Shown: positions 34,103 to 43,950 of the stretch, piece after piece | Layout: each line of letters begins with the position of its first letter | Numbering within the stretch: the stretch's first letter is position 1 | DNA from: Bacteroidales bacterium UBA4772 | GTDB lineage: Bacteria; Bacteroidota; Bacteroidia; Bacteroidales; VadinHA17 | DNA: 64,000 bases | Direction: 5' to 3' | NCBI GenBank assembly: GCA_002403305.1 | Contig: DHHM01000020.1 | Span: 84,875 to 148,874 of the forward strand | Position numbers and translations under genes: made by a program | The notes under the pieces: model-generated | Databases searched by the model: none | What the model saw: the letters and a program-made list of their open reading frames with translations, nothing else | What the model was told of the DNA's origin: nothing

Positions 34103-35815
34103 TCAGAAGTGACCCTCAGCAAGCAACTTCCTCATTCTCATAATAATATACATTCTGAATGCCACAATATTATAATCAAGCACAGGAGCTGAGAGTACTT
34201 TTGTTTTAATAATGTTTTTTATACGTGATGGCAGAAGATGCTTCACAACAGATTTAAGAGAAGTTGACCTCTCATTTTTTAAATGCGCTTCATCAATAAC
34301 TTTCAAATTATTCAGAACATTTCTAATAAACTCAGCAGTGAATAATTTAAGCGTTGTATCGGAGGATATTTCACTCTTCAGCAAGTCTACAACCTGTCTT
34401 AATCTAAGGACTTCGGAATTATCGGCAATTGCATCGATGGAAGCATATGGAACTTCAGGGCTAATGGTATTTACTATTTTCTTATACAGCAATTTCTGGG
34501 TTCGAAGGTGATCCGGCATTTTACGCACCTGATAGATTATTCTTTTTGTTAAAAGAGGATTTGCAATTTCCACGTAGGACAATTTAAGATCAGATAATGC
34601 GGCTAATATTGTTGAAATGCGAACTGTTTGATAAAGCCTGTCACGCCAAGTACTTAATGATTCACCTTCATTGCGTTCAAGAATAGCAGAAATTACCTGG
34701 CTTTTTGAGTTTTGAGGCAAAAAGTCTTGCAAGTTGGAATAATCACTGCATATAGGAAACCCAACACACTGTCTTACCTCTAAAGGTGAAACAACTTCAG
34801 TCCAGCCAAAGCCCTCATCACCTCTGATAATGCCTTGAATATTATTCTCAAACAAATGTTTCCATATCACAAATCCGTCCATATAACCAGCAATATGGTC
34901 TACACGTCCTTCTCCGTTAATTAGAAATCTATTAAATATCAGTTCCGCTGGCTCATCAGCAAGGTCAGTGTAGAAATAACTGTGAGGGATATTCAATTTC
35001 TGGGCCAGTTGACCGGCGACATAAGCATCATTGGTTTTGGATTCCAATGATGTTTTCAGACCCCAAGTAATAGTCTTTATGCCCTCCACATTATTCTTTG
35101 ACTTAAGCAAACATAGTATCCCTCGACTGTCATAACCACCTGAAAGGGGTAAAATCCATTCATCGAAGTCAAATTTGATAGATTCAAAGGTTGCAACGAG
35201 CGCCTCCCTCAGAGATTTCTCATGATCTATGTCCGAAATTTTGGACTCTTCAAACTCAATTGGCTTTTGATTAACCTGAAGTGACCAATTTTTTTTATCA
35301 AGAATCACTGATGTATCAGTGGGGACTCTCATTATCCGCCTGTCCCAGGAAAGGGTCGGGCCTAATGAGCCTGTCGATAACATCCAGGGTATAACCCTTG
35401 CATCGAATTCAAATCCGCCAATATAGAGAATGATAGCCCGTTGTGAAGTGGACGCAATAAACAGATCTTCATCATGGTAGTACCAGATTGTTCTTGTTCC
35501 CACCGGATCAGTTACTATCTCACAAAATCCTTCTCCATCGCGAAAAAGTGCAAAGGTCCCCTCAGGAAAATCAGTGCCAGGCTCGTGCCACTTGTCATCC
35601 TCTCCAATCATTTTCCCAAGCATTAGACTATTATCATGAATCAATATGGTGTTTGTAGGATTCATTATGCCAAAAGCATTGTTGCTGCCAATCTTAACCT
35701 TTGCCTTCCTTGGAATTATATTATCGGGTGCAATTTTTGTACATATACTGGTGATTTTCTCTTCGACCGAATTGGGTAAAGGCTTCCTGGAATATATCCA
35801 AATACATTTAGCCAT
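34103..35815 (-). CDS. Asparagine-synthetase-like protein without the glutaminase cysteine
   Basis: 570 residues. The C-terminal synthetase domain is complete in its ATP part: PPi loop LPLSGGYDSRGILCLL and a conserved RGDEGFGW. The N-terminal region keeps the shape of a class II glutaminase domain (PEGTFALFRDGEGFCEIVTDPVGTRTIWYYHDEDLFIAST) but starts MAKCIWIYS with no Cys at position 2, so it should not release ammonia from glutamine. Homologues of this kind include beta-lactam synthetase and lasso-peptide cyclase, which adenylate a carboxylate and let an internal or bound amine attack. Together with the ATP-grasp and CapA genes upstream it suggests amide bonds on the polymer or its precursor. 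Confidence 0.75.
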   Translation of the reverse strand: MAKCIWIYSRKPLPNSVEEKITSICTKIAPDNIIPRKAKVKIGSNNAFGIMNPTNTILIHDNSLMLGKMIGEDDKWHEPGTDFPEGTFALFRDGEGFCEIVTDPVGTRTIWYYHDEDLFIASTSQRAIILYIGGFEFDARVIPWMLSTGSLGPTLSWDRRIMRVPTDTSVILDKKNWSLQVNQKPIEFEESKISDIDHEKSLREALVATFESIKFDFDEWILPLSGGYDSRGILCLLKSKNNVEGIKTITWGLKTSLESKTNDAYVAGQLAQKLNIPHSYFYTDLADEPAELIFNRFLINGEGRVDHIAGYMDGFVIWKHLFENNIQGIIRGDEGFGWTEVVSPLEVRQCVGFPICSDYSNLQDFLPQNSKSQVISAILERNEGESLSTWRDRLYQTVRISTILAALSDLKLSYVEIANPLLTKRIIYQVRKMPDHLRTQKLLYKKIVNTISPEVPYASIDAIADNSEVLRLRQVVDLLKSEISSDTTLKLFTAEFIRNVLNNLKVIDEAHLKNERSTSLKSVVKHLLPSRIKNIIKTKVLSAPVLDYNIVAFRMYIIMRMRKLLAEGHF

Positions 35816-35877
35816 AACTCTAATGAGATTAGTAAGAAATCGAATTGTTAAGAATAATAATTAAAGAAGAAGCTGTT

Positions 35878-36918
35878 TTATTTTAATTCAATCCCCAAAA
35901 AGTCCTCCAACTGACATTTCTGAGGTGAAAAGTGGCCTGAGAACCAGTTAAGCTTATCATCCCAGTACCCAGGACATTGTTCCAGTATATAATAGACAAA
36001 ACCATAACTGATTTCGCATATATGAGGTTGATTATTCGCGTCATATATAAAATCATATGCCATGGTATTGAAGTTCATCTTCTTAGAGATGTCGAAAGCT
36101 ATTTTAAGACATATGGTATCAATCTCTTGTGGATTCATATCGAAATTGCCACTGCCGGAAGCCCTGAAATCATCTTTCCTGACAAACCTTCTGAAAGCAA
36201 ATGCTCTATCACCTATCACGGTTATCCTAGTATCGTATTGATTGCCTGGCAGAAACTTTTGAAACAAGATTGCGTCTTTTTGTATTTGCCAGACCGCGTA
36301 TTCATTCTTGTCCTTCATCCAACCAAGATCCACCAGATGAGACTTGAGTAATTCCTTGCTATACTTTTTTAAACCAACTTTTGACAGCGTCGATAAACTT
36401 GATCTGGTTTTAAAACCCCTTCTCCTGACACCCTCATTGAATACCTGACGAATGATTTTCTTCCCCTCCCTGTAAGAATTAACCAAAATCACATTCTCTG
36501 AGCCTGCTCCCTTAGGAAGTTTTGCCACAACAGGGAATTGGGTGTTTTGTATAAATGACTCAGCATTTTGATAGTTCCAGAATACAACAGAATCAATAAT
36601 TGGAAAATCATTACTTTTTAACAGATAATATTCACGAATTTTGTTTTCGTTAGGCCAGAAAGTTTCATAATTGGGAAAGCATTCAATATGATACACATTG
36701 TGCGCTATGTGGAATATTGCCTCGTAAAGCATTTTATCAGTGTCTCCCATTGAATGTTTGAATAACAGATGAGTACACTGTTTCAGATCATCAAGAAGAG
36801 TAACTGAACTCGGATCGATTATTTTGAAGGGCACATTATTCTTTACCAGTATCTCATGAAATTTTGAGCTATAAGATGAAAACCTGCTGTTTGAGTTTAA
36901 TAGATAACCTAGTTCCAT
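35878..36918 (-). CDS. ATP-grasp ligase (RimK/YheC-like)
   Basis: 346 residues. ATP-grasp features: the lysine strand FPVVAKLPKGAGSENVILV, the YDTRITVIGDRAFAFRRFVR strand pair (Arg/Asp ligands), FRASGSGNFDMNP, and the Mg/ATP acidic pair near AYDFIYDANNQPHICEISYG. These enzymes join a carboxylate (as acyl phosphate) to an amine. The substrate is unknown; it overlaps capA by 10 bases, so the products probably act together, perhaps attaching an amino acid to a sugar carboxylate. Confidence 0.75.
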   Translation of the reverse strand: MELGYLLNSNSRFSSYSSKFHEILVKNNVPFKIIDPSSVTLLDDLKQCTHLLFKHSMGDTDKMLYEAIFHIAHNVYHIECFPNYETFWPNENKIREYYLLKSNDFPIIDSVVFWNYQNAESFIQNTQFPVVAKLPKGAGSENVILVNSYREGKKIIRQVFNEGVRRRGFKTRSSLSTLSKVGLKKYSKELLKSHLVDLGWMKDKNEYAVWQIQKDAILFQKFLPGNQYDTRITVIGDRAFAFRRFVRKDDFRASGSGNFDMNPQEIDTICLKIAFDISKKMNFNTMAYDFIYDANNQPHICEISYGFVYYILEQCPGYWDDKLNWFSGHFSPQKCQLEDFLGIELK

Positions 36919-37931
36919 AATCTCTTTTTAATTTTTTGTGGAATATATGGTTTGGCTATATAGTGCATTATTTTGCTGAATTTTTCACGCTTTTTTAAGT
37001 GTCTATTTACCATCCTATCATAATTATCATCAAAAGTGACCTGCTTTAAATAGATATACTTATCAAACGGAGTAAAGGGCAGTTCTATGATACGATCAAA
37101 CAAAAAGATATACTTTTTAATCCTATAACTTAAAGTCTCCATATTAACAAGTAAACCCCAGGAGATCCTGTTCCAGGGCATTAAAAGCTTGTTATAGAAG
37201 GCGTGAGGCTTCCCATTGTTGTCAAAATACGAAGGAATGTTTTTCAGTGCCGGCATAATAAAATTGCCAAGATTATATGCGATTATACCACCATTATATT
37301 TTTCAATGGCCTGTGGGGAATGTGCGTGACTTCCAATGAGAATATCAACTCCGGAATCGACTAATTTTCTTGCAGTTATAATATCCTCCTTTTTTGGATA
37401 GGATAATTCTTCCTCTCCCCAATGTACATATAAGACAATTCTGTCGACCACTGCCCTTAACTTTTCAACTTTGGAAATAATCACATCAACATCTAATAAG
37501 TTAATAAAGGCTGGACCATCTATTTCCGTCAGTGGTGAAGTTGAAGGGCATACTGCAGCGATCAATGCAATCTTTTGGTCGTTCATTTCATATAGCAGAT
37601 GACTAAGTCTTTCGTCTGGTTTTCTGTCAATACCAAACCACTTAATTCCCCTTTCTTCAAGTTGATGAATGGTTGAATTCAAAGCCTGAAGTCCAAAATC
37701 AAAAATGTGATTATTTGCAAGACAGGCTATTTCAAGTTTTGATTTAAATATATCCGTAAGGTAATTACTGTGGACACTCAGATTAATCTTGCCATTGGCC
37801 GGGTAAGCTTCACCAACCACAATTGGACATTCAAGGTTTATCACTGTTTTATATCTGGTTTTAAACCTGAATGCTTTATGTGGAACAACATCTCCCAGGA
37901 AAAGAAGCGTGTTTGCTTCATCTGTCATCAA
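36909..37931 (-). CDS. CapA-like metallophosphatase
   Basis: 340 residues. Calcineurin-like metal-binding motifs in order: FLGDVV, NLECPI, LANNHIFDFG, VHWGEE and GSHAHSPQ, as in CapA/PgsA of poly-gamma-glutamate capsule synthesis. No transmembrane helix or signal peptide is evident, so a cytoplasmic role is likely; CapA of Bacillus is membrane-linked. It overlaps the GT4 gene by 4 bases and the ATP-grasp gene by 10. CapA homologues in EPS loci are of uncertain function. Confidence 0.85.
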   Translation of the reverse strand: MMTDEANTLLFLGDVVPHKAFRFKTRYKTVINLECPIVVGEAYPANGKINLSVHSNYLTDIFKSKLEIACLANNHIFDFGLQALNSTIHQLEERGIKWFGIDRKPDERLSHLLYEMNDQKIALIAAVCPSTSPLTEIDGPAFINLLDVDVIISKVEKLRAVVDRIVLYVHWGEEELSYPKKEDIITARKLVDSGVDILIGSHAHSPQAIEKYNGGIIAYNLGNFIMPALKNIPSYFDNNGKPHAFYNKLLMPWNRISWGLLVNMETLSYRIKKYIFLFDRIIELPFTPFDKYIYLKQVTFDDNYDRMVNRHLKKREKFSKIMHYIAKPYIPQKIKKRLWN

Positions 37932-39124
37932 TGTAAACTTTTAGTAAACTTAACGATTCTGCTTGCCTGATAATTATAATTGAAGATAGTCTCTGTCAAC
38001 TTTTGACCCTCGATGGCAACCTTTTTAGCATCTGAGTAATTATCAAGTACAAACTGTAGTTTCTCTGCAAATTGTTCAGTACTGTCTGGCTCGCACAAAA
38101 AAGCGTTCAACCCATCCTTCAGGTATACAGGTATTTCACCCACAGCTGTGACTACGACAGGAATACCTGTGGCTAGATATTCAGTAAGCTTTGAGGGAAA
38201 GCCCGCATCTGCAATTATACTGCTCGGTCTGGCCAATGCAAGGATTTTAGCATTTGTCAGATAAGCGGGTACATTATTTCTTGGAATTTGGCCCAAGAAA
38301 ATTACTCTTTTTGTTATAGCTAAGTTGTTGACCAGCGTCTTTAATAGAATCTCATTTTCTAATGTATTAGCTTTGCCTAAGAGCACAAGGTATAAATCAG
38401 GGAATCGTTCTGAAATAATAGCAAAACTTTTAATAAGAATATCCACCCCATCCTTTAATAATGTTAAGGTACCACAATAGAGTATATAGTTTATGTCCAG
38501 AGGTGAAGAATATCTAATTTTGAACCTTTCAGTATCAACAGTACTGGGCACCAAAAAAAGTCTTTTCCTATTTATTCCACGCTCAGCGTAAAACTCGATA
38601 AGATACTGGGATATACACAGTATGCCATCACATAATTTTGAGCCCAAATAAGACTTTAGCTCACCACGCATAATTCTTAACGATGAACCCTGATATTTTC
38701 TTAGCGGATGCTCGCTATGTTCACTGATCAATTTCGTACTGATAAGTTTTGCAAGCAAATAAATATAGAATTGACAGGTCAAGTTCTGAGTCCAGCTATT
38801 AATCGCCAAAACCGGGTCACTCTTGTTGATTTTAATAAATAATCCGAGAGTACTAAAGTATTTGGTGAATTTGTACCATGCGCGAATTAGAAGAAATTTA
38901 TTTCTACTTCTTTGCCCAAAGGGGTGATAATAATTTATGCCATTTATTGAGCCAGAGCCTTCAGTACTATAATCGCTTGCAAAACAGATTACGTGTACAG
39001 ATAAACCATTCTCGATAAAGCCTTTTGCATAAGTATGGACTCGGTTGGTTGCAGCATCCCCTTCAGGGAATGCAAAATCATCTCCAAAAATTACTATACT
39101 CAATTTATTAATATTTAAGGACAT
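37928..39124 (-). CDS. Glycosyltransferase family 4, atypical donor motif
   Basis: 398 residues. N-terminus SIVIFGDDFAFPEGDAATNRVHTYAKG; C-terminal half with YCGTLTLLKDGVDILIKSF, LVLLGKANTLENEILL, LGQIPRNNVPAYLTNA and DAGFPSKLTEYLATGIPVV. At the EX7E site the first Glu is replaced (ADAGFPSKLTE), a variant seen in one GT4 branch. Sugar specificity unknown. The C-terminus overlaps capA by 4 bases; a 68-base gap separates it from the polymerase gene upstream. Confidence 0.82.
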   Translation of the reverse strand: MSLNINKLSIVIFGDDFAFPEGDAATNRVHTYAKGFIENGLSVHVICFASDYSTEGSGSINGINYYHPFGQRSRNKFLLIRAWYKFTKYFSTLGLFIKINKSDPVLAINSWTQNLTCQFYIYLLAKLISTKLISEHSEHPLRKYQGSSLRIMRGELKSYLGSKLCDGILCISQYLIEFYAERGINRKRLFLVPSTVDTERFKIRYSSPLDINYILYCGTLTLLKDGVDILIKSFAIISERFPDLYLVLLGKANTLENEILLKTLVNNLAITKRVIFLGQIPRNNVPAYLTNAKILALARPSSIIADAGFPSKLTEYLATGIPVVVTAVGEIPVYLKDGLNAFLCEPDSTEQFAEKLQFVLDNYSDAKKVAIEGQKLTETIFNYNYQASRIVKFTKSLH

Positions 39125-39192
39125 CTCAAGTTAGGCTTAGACTATTTCCTAATGATCCTGCAATAGTTTTCCGGTCCTAGCTATGTACTTTG

Positions 39193-40476
39193 TCAATCAG
39201 AAGGATTAAACAATTTATAAATCCAGAAACTCATGACGATTGGCAGGAATAAGATGCTGTAACTTACTGATATTAATAGTATTATCAAAAACAGCAGGGT
39301 TTTACCTTTATAGTTGTGTATTTTGGCAAACATTACCGAGCTGCCAGTCGCAAAAATAATAAAAAACAGAAAACCAATCAATCCATACTGCGCCAGTAGA
39401 TTTCCAATGCCAGAAATGGATCCGATACTTGCACCAGCTTTATAAGTCCAGCTTTGTTCATTGACACTTGCCAGCCCTAGAATTGGATTATCCAGAAAGT
39501 CCCTGAAGGCAATTACAAAAGAGGCGAAACGCCCTGGGGCATATGATGAGCCATATATAACAGAGCGCTCAATAATAGGTTCTACTTCAGCAACCTGCCT
39601 GTATACATCTGCGATTTTATCTCCCATAAAGGGTAGAGAAAAAAGAAATACTAACAGAACTACCAGAATCGGTGACAATAAGATTAATATGCTAACATTT
39701 TTGTTCAGAAAATAGAAAAAAAGTATTACAAGCAAGATAGAATACCCTGTTGTTGATTGGGTTGATAATAAGGCAAATAATAAAATCCAGAATCTAACCT
39801 TTCGGCCCTTTTCATCTGTGACTAAAAACAGATTAATATATATGGCAAGACAAAGGTATACTGCAAACGCTCCAGGCTCCCAGGCAAATCCGCAGTTCCT
39901 TGGAGGCGAGAAATCGTATTGTATTGACATTGAGGCTGGTTGTATAGAATAAATAATGGCATTTAAGCCATTTCCGCTTACATATGAAAATGTATCAAGC
40001 GACGGAATTTTATTAAAATAACTAAATAGTGTATCGCCCCCCAGTACAATCTGAATACCCCAAAAGAATAATCCTATAATAGCAAGATAATAAAGGGCCT
40101 TTTCAAAGGTTATGAAAAGAAGTACTTTTAAAGACTTAATTGTAATATATACGATAGAAAATAAAAAGAAATGACTCAAAAAAATTGTTGGCCGTATTTC
40201 ACCGTATTTAATGGTAACAGCCATAAAATAAATGAGTACCCCAAAGATCAGGAGATAATATTGTTTATTAAATTTAATATTCCACCTTATTGCAAGTATT
40301 CCACTTAAAACAATTAGCAAAGATGCCCCGACAGGGTTATCCAGAAAAGATCCGGATTCAACAAAATTATTTGCCCGACCTGCATAGATTATTAAAACAA
40401 ACACATACAGAAACTCAAAGAAGGACATTCTTTCAGATACATTACCTTTTAGTTCCTTATTGTTTGAATATTCCAT
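39193..40476 (-). CDS. O-antigen/EPS polymerase (Wzy-like)
   Basis: 427 residues, very hydrophobic, with ten or more transmembrane helices and one large periplasmic loop (about 290-340) as in the O-antigen ligase/polymerase family. Position next to GT genes and the flippase supports the polymerase call, as sequence motifs in this family are weak (FAWEPGAFAVYLCLAIYIN; TQSTTGYSILLV, an S/T-T-G-Y segment seen in Bacteroidota homologues). It links repeat units at the periplasmic face using lipid-linked substrates. Ligase activity on lipid A is possible but less likely given the EPS setting. Confidence 0.75.
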   Translation of the reverse strand: MEYSNNKELKGNVSERMSFFEFLYVFVLIIYAGRANNFVESGSFLDNPVGASLLIVLSGILAIRWNIKFNKQYYLLIFGVLIYFMAVTIKYGEIRPTIFLSHFFLFSIVYITIKSLKVLLFITFEKALYYLAIIGLFFWGIQIVLGGDTLFSYFNKIPSLDTFSYVSGNGLNAIIYSIQPASMSIQYDFSPPRNCGFAWEPGAFAVYLCLAIYINLFLVTDEKGRKVRFWILLFALLSTQSTTGYSILLVILFFYFLNKNVSILILLSPILVVLLVFLFSLPFMGDKIADVYRQVAEVEPIIERSVIYGSSYAPGRFASFVIAFRDFLDNPILGLASVNEQSWTYKAGASIGSISGIGNLLAQYGLIGFLFFIIFATGSSVMFAKIHNYKGKTLLFLIILLISVSYSILFLPIVMSFWIYKLFNPSD

Positions 40477-40524
40477 TTAACAAGTTTATCAAAAACTGAA
40501 TGATCCTATTCAGTGTAAGAATTA

Positions 40525-42423
40525 TCATTTCAGATAGGTGAATCCTCTATGATTTTTTAAGCTTTTTATTATTAAATTTATGAAGCTTAAACTCGCGTAT
40601 TTACTTAATAGAATAAAAGGCAAAATTATGTTTATTGCATACCTGATATAAGTTTTCTTTCGGATTCCAATAAAACTTTTTAATGCTTTCTGATGCTCAT
40701 TTAAAACCCTATAAGCGCTTTGCCGCTTCTTCAACTGGATAAATGCAAGAGCCCGATAAAAGATCAGGATACTGTCATAAGGTGAATTCTCCAATCCTTT
40801 TTCTGTAATTTCTGATAATTTTTCAAATTTCCGGGTCTGAATAAGCAAAGGACTTAACTTATGGATGCAATCCGGAACAGGTACATAATCTATGGCCTGA
40901 ATGTATGCATCTATAGCCTTAGGGAAATCTTCAATACGTTGGTAAATGAATCCTGACAGCTCAAAAGCAAGGTTCAACAATGTATTAACTTGAAACTCAT
41001 TATGATGATTGATAATAGATTGCCACATATAACTGGTAATTCTACGGTTATCGCAAGGATTCCCCTTTTCAATAACAGGTAATACGAATTTCATCAGCAA
41101 TTCAGGTGCTTTGATAGCGCATTCTATGGCTCTCTGAAGCGATTTAAGCGCCAAATCGGTTTCGTCCTGATCAAAATATATTCTTCCATAAATATAATAA
41201 ATCCAGGCATAGTCAGGAAGGATTTCTTGTAAAGCACTCAAATACTTTAAGGAGAGTTCTGGCATTTTTAATAAGAATGCTAACCGGGCAGCTTCAATCA
41301 GAGGAGAGATTTTGTTTTCCGGATTTTCAGAAGTTGATATTGCATTGTCTATCCTTTCGAAATAGAGCCCTTTCCAGTTGGAGGGATAATTAGTATTATA
41401 ATTGTAGTTATAGAGCAGTGGAGTAGCAGAACGATAGTGTAAAGTCGATTTTGGAGTGGATATGTTATATCTTATTCTTGCTTCTATTGAAACATTAGTA
41501 TTATGCGCTAATTTGATTCTATCCCAAACCATCTCTCCCCAACTCACCGGGACTGTCTGAATTTTTTGTTGTGCTTTTTTAATAATACCTTTAGCCTGAT
41601 CAGGATTATTAACGTAATAATTTATCAGTTCTGATAAATTATTCTCATTGTATGGAACATATTCCTCCCAGGGTTTCCAGAAATCATTTAAGACCTTGTT
41701 CTCTTCATGGCTGAATAATAAACAACCATTCAAAGCGGCCTCAAAAGAACGGTTTGATAAGGTATGTGCCCAATCTATCACAATTTTACTGCGTTGATAG
41801 TAGGTATAGATATCAGATCGTTTTATTGCATTAAAATATTTAATATTAATTCCAGTGCTATTTAAACCCGCTAATTTATATAAAGTCCTATATCTCTGGT
41901 GGTAAAACGAATTATCGTAGGTTGCTATTGCGATAACATCAATATCTCTATAATCATATTCTTTAGGTGAGCTTGGGCCCGACACCGAGACAGCAAAACC
42001 TGACAAAGGCAACAAAGTGACATGGAGATTTTTAAATAATTCCCGGTCAATGGTTGAAGAGTTCATAAAGTCAAAAAGCTCTACAAGTCCTCTGTTAAAA
42101 ATAGTATCTGACCATGAATCCCTTGTGAATACAACAGTCTTAACAGGGCACAAATAAATATCCGGAACGTAATTGAGCACTGATGTATCACAGGTAATGA
42201 TATCCGGGTACCAGCCTTTAGGTAATTTATTGAAAACTTCCTCAATAGATGTTTGTTCAAAAAAACTTAGTATCGGAATTTCTTTATCCTTATAAATGAA
42301 TTTCTTATCGAGTATGGGCCCCCATAAAATAATGTCTTGCTCAAAAAGAGACTGAAATCCCTCCACTCCCCAATTAAAAATACGATGCTCAACAGTGCCC
42401 AGATTAAATAGAAGAATTTTCAT
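40525..42423 (-). CDS. CgeB-like glycosyltransferase fused to TPR repeats
   Basis: 632 residues. The N-terminal 320 residues look like a CgeB/glycosyltransferase 1-2 domain (MKILLFNLGTVEHRIF, PDIITCDTSVLNYVPDIYLC, FTRDSWSD, IVIDWAHTLSNRSFEAALNGCLLFSHEENKVL; the S-F-E-A-x-x-x-G-C-L segment is the donor-binding end). The C-terminal part (about 390-590) is built of TPR-like helices (PDYAWIYYIYGRIYFDQDETDLALKSLQRAIE, FPKAIDAYIQAIDYVP). TPRs could bind an acceptor complex or the flippase. The gene follows the flippase with no space (TAA then ATG). Confidence 0.72.
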   Translation of the reverse strand: MKILLFNLGTVEHRIFNWGVEGFQSLFEQDIILWGPILDKKFIYKDKEIPILSFFEQTSIEEVFNKLPKGWYPDIITCDTSVLNYVPDIYLCPVKTVVFTRDSWSDTIFNRGLVELFDFMNSSTIDRELFKNLHVTLLPLSGFAVSVSGPSSPKEYDYRDIDVIAIATYDNSFYHQRYRTLYKLAGLNSTGINIKYFNAIKRSDIYTYYQRSKIVIDWAHTLSNRSFEAALNGCLLFSHEENKVLNDFWKPWEEYVPYNENNLSELINYYVNNPDQAKGIIKKAQQKIQTVPVSWGEMVWDRIKLAHNTNVSIEARIRYNISTPKSTLHYRSATPLLYNYNYNTNYPSNWKGLYFERIDNAISTSENPENKISPLIEAARLAFLLKMPELSLKYLSALQEILPDYAWIYYIYGRIYFDQDETDLALKSLQRAIECAIKAPELLMKFVLPVIEKGNPCDNRRITSYMWQSIINHHNEFQVNTLLNLAFELSGFIYQRIEDFPKAIDAYIQAIDYVPVPDCIHKLSPLLIQTRKFEKLSEITEKGLENSPYDSILIFYRALAFIQLKKRQSAYRVLNEHQKALKSFIGIRKKTYIRYAINIILPFILLSKYASLSFINLIIKSLKNHRGFTYLK

Positions 42424-43917
42424 TTAAGTCTTTTTTTTACCGAGTTTCTCAAGAATCAGGGGTAATAATCCCAATCGATTATTCAATGCCCTGAATGAAT
42501 AATATGAAGATAATAATATTAACAGTGAACCCATAATATAAGAGTAAGGGGGATCCAAAAACCTGCTAACCGTAAAACAGCCTATTGCAAGCAAAATCTG
42601 TATTCCAAAAATCTTATAAAAGCCCGTTTCAAAAGAGAAAGAATATTTTATTCTGGAAATAATGAAAACCTGACTAAAATATATAAGATACCCCGTCAAG
42701 AATGAGATTCCCAGTCCTTCCAGTCCTTTCCAGTGATATCCGAGTATATTTAATCCCATCACATAAATATTCGCAGTCAATTCATTGATAAAAAAAAGTC
42801 TGGAATCCCCTTTGGCAATAATGAGATATGCAACCGGCCAACTGGCAGCCTTAAAAAATATTCCCAATGCTGCCCAGTGTATCATTGTGACAATGGGTAA
42901 GAATTTATTGGAGTATAACAAAATGACAACGAAATTTATGAATATGAGAAAAACGGTTAAAATGGGAGCTAAAATAAGAATTGCAACTTCTGCCTGCTGG
43001 TTAATTATTTTCCCCGTTGCTGCAGGCTCATGGACAACCCCGGAAAGCCTAGGAAAGTAGTCAGTACTCATTGCAGTGAACACAAGTCCCACATATGTGT
43101 TAATGATTGCAAATCCGGCATTAAATAACCCTACCTGATCTACCCCTCCTTTATGACTGATATATATGCGTACCAAATATGAAAATGCCATGGAGAACAA
43201 TGAACTTAAGCTAAGGAAAAACCCCAATTTCACCATGTCTCCGCCTTCTGAAAACAATTCAGCTTTACTAATCTTAACAGGTTTGATTTTGATCCGTGAA
43301 CTAAAGTACCAGGAAAAGAATAATGTCATAAATGAGGTAGTAATAATAGCTGGGACAATCCCCTTCACACCCCATATATAATAAAGAGGCACTGAAGTTA
43401 GTAATGAAACAAAACTCCCCGCAAGATTAGCTTTTGCCAGATTGTGCAGTTTGCGCATCCCCTGCAATACTACTAGCTGCCCGGAACTGATCTGGGTTAA
43501 GAGCAAAGTAATGGCAATCCAGATAAAAGCAAACGTATAGTCCTTATTACCAAAAGTCAGTTCGCTTAGCCAGCGGGAGAAGATCAGTGTAAACAAAGTT
43601 CCTATAAGTCCGGTTATCCAGACTAATCGTCTGAAGACCGCAACGACAGTTCCCACTCTCGTTTCATCTCCTGAAGCATTGGCTGCTGCAATGTTTCTGA
43701 TAGCGCTTGTGCTTAAGCCCAAATTTGTGAATTTATCTATCAGCTTTGTGGTGGAGGTAAGAAGACCAAAAATTCCCATTCCAGCCGGACCAAGCAAAAC
43801 GGCCACAAACTTGGAACGAATTATTGAAATGATAATATTAAATACCTGAACACCTCCAAAAATGGAGGTGGCTTTCATTATCTGACGGTAGGAGGATTGT
43901 TCTTCAGTCACTTTCAA
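42424..43917 (-). CDS. Polysaccharide repeat-unit flippase (Wzx, MOP superfamily)
   Basis: 497 residues with about 14 transmembrane helices. Family features are the N-terminal IFGGVQVFNIIISIIRSKFVAVLLGPAGMGIFGLL, the LVRIYISHKGGVDQVGLFNAGFAI segment and the evenly spaced helices. It moves the undecaprenyl-linked repeat unit across the inner membrane for polymerisation. It begins 33 bases after the aminotransferase gene and abuts the CgeB-like gene downstream. Confidence 0.9.
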   Translation of the reverse strand: MKVTEEQSSYRQIMKATSIFGGVQVFNIIISIIRSKFVAVLLGPAGMGIFGLLTSTTKLIDKFTNLGLSTSAIRNIAAANASGDETRVGTVVAVFRRLVWITGLIGTLFTLIFSRWLSELTFGNKDYTFAFIWIAITLLLTQISSGQLVVLQGMRKLHNLAKANLAGSFVSLLTSVPLYYIWGVKGIVPAIITTSFMTLFFSWYFSSRIKIKPVKISKAELFSEGGDMVKLGFFLSLSSLFSMAFSYLVRIYISHKGGVDQVGLFNAGFAIINTYVGLVFTAMSTDYFPRLSGVVHEPAATGKIINQQAEVAILILAPILTVFLIFINFVVILLYSNKFLPIVTMIHWAALGIFFKAASWPVAYLIIAKGDSRLFFINELTANIYVMGLNILGYHWKGLEGLGISFLTGYLIYFSQVFIISRIKYSFSFETGFYKIFGIQILLAIGCFTVSRFLDPPYSYIMGSLLILLSSYYSFRALNNRLGLLPLILEKLGKKKT

Positions 43918-43950
43918 AAAATTCAGCGGAAATATCTTAACAGTGTTTTT

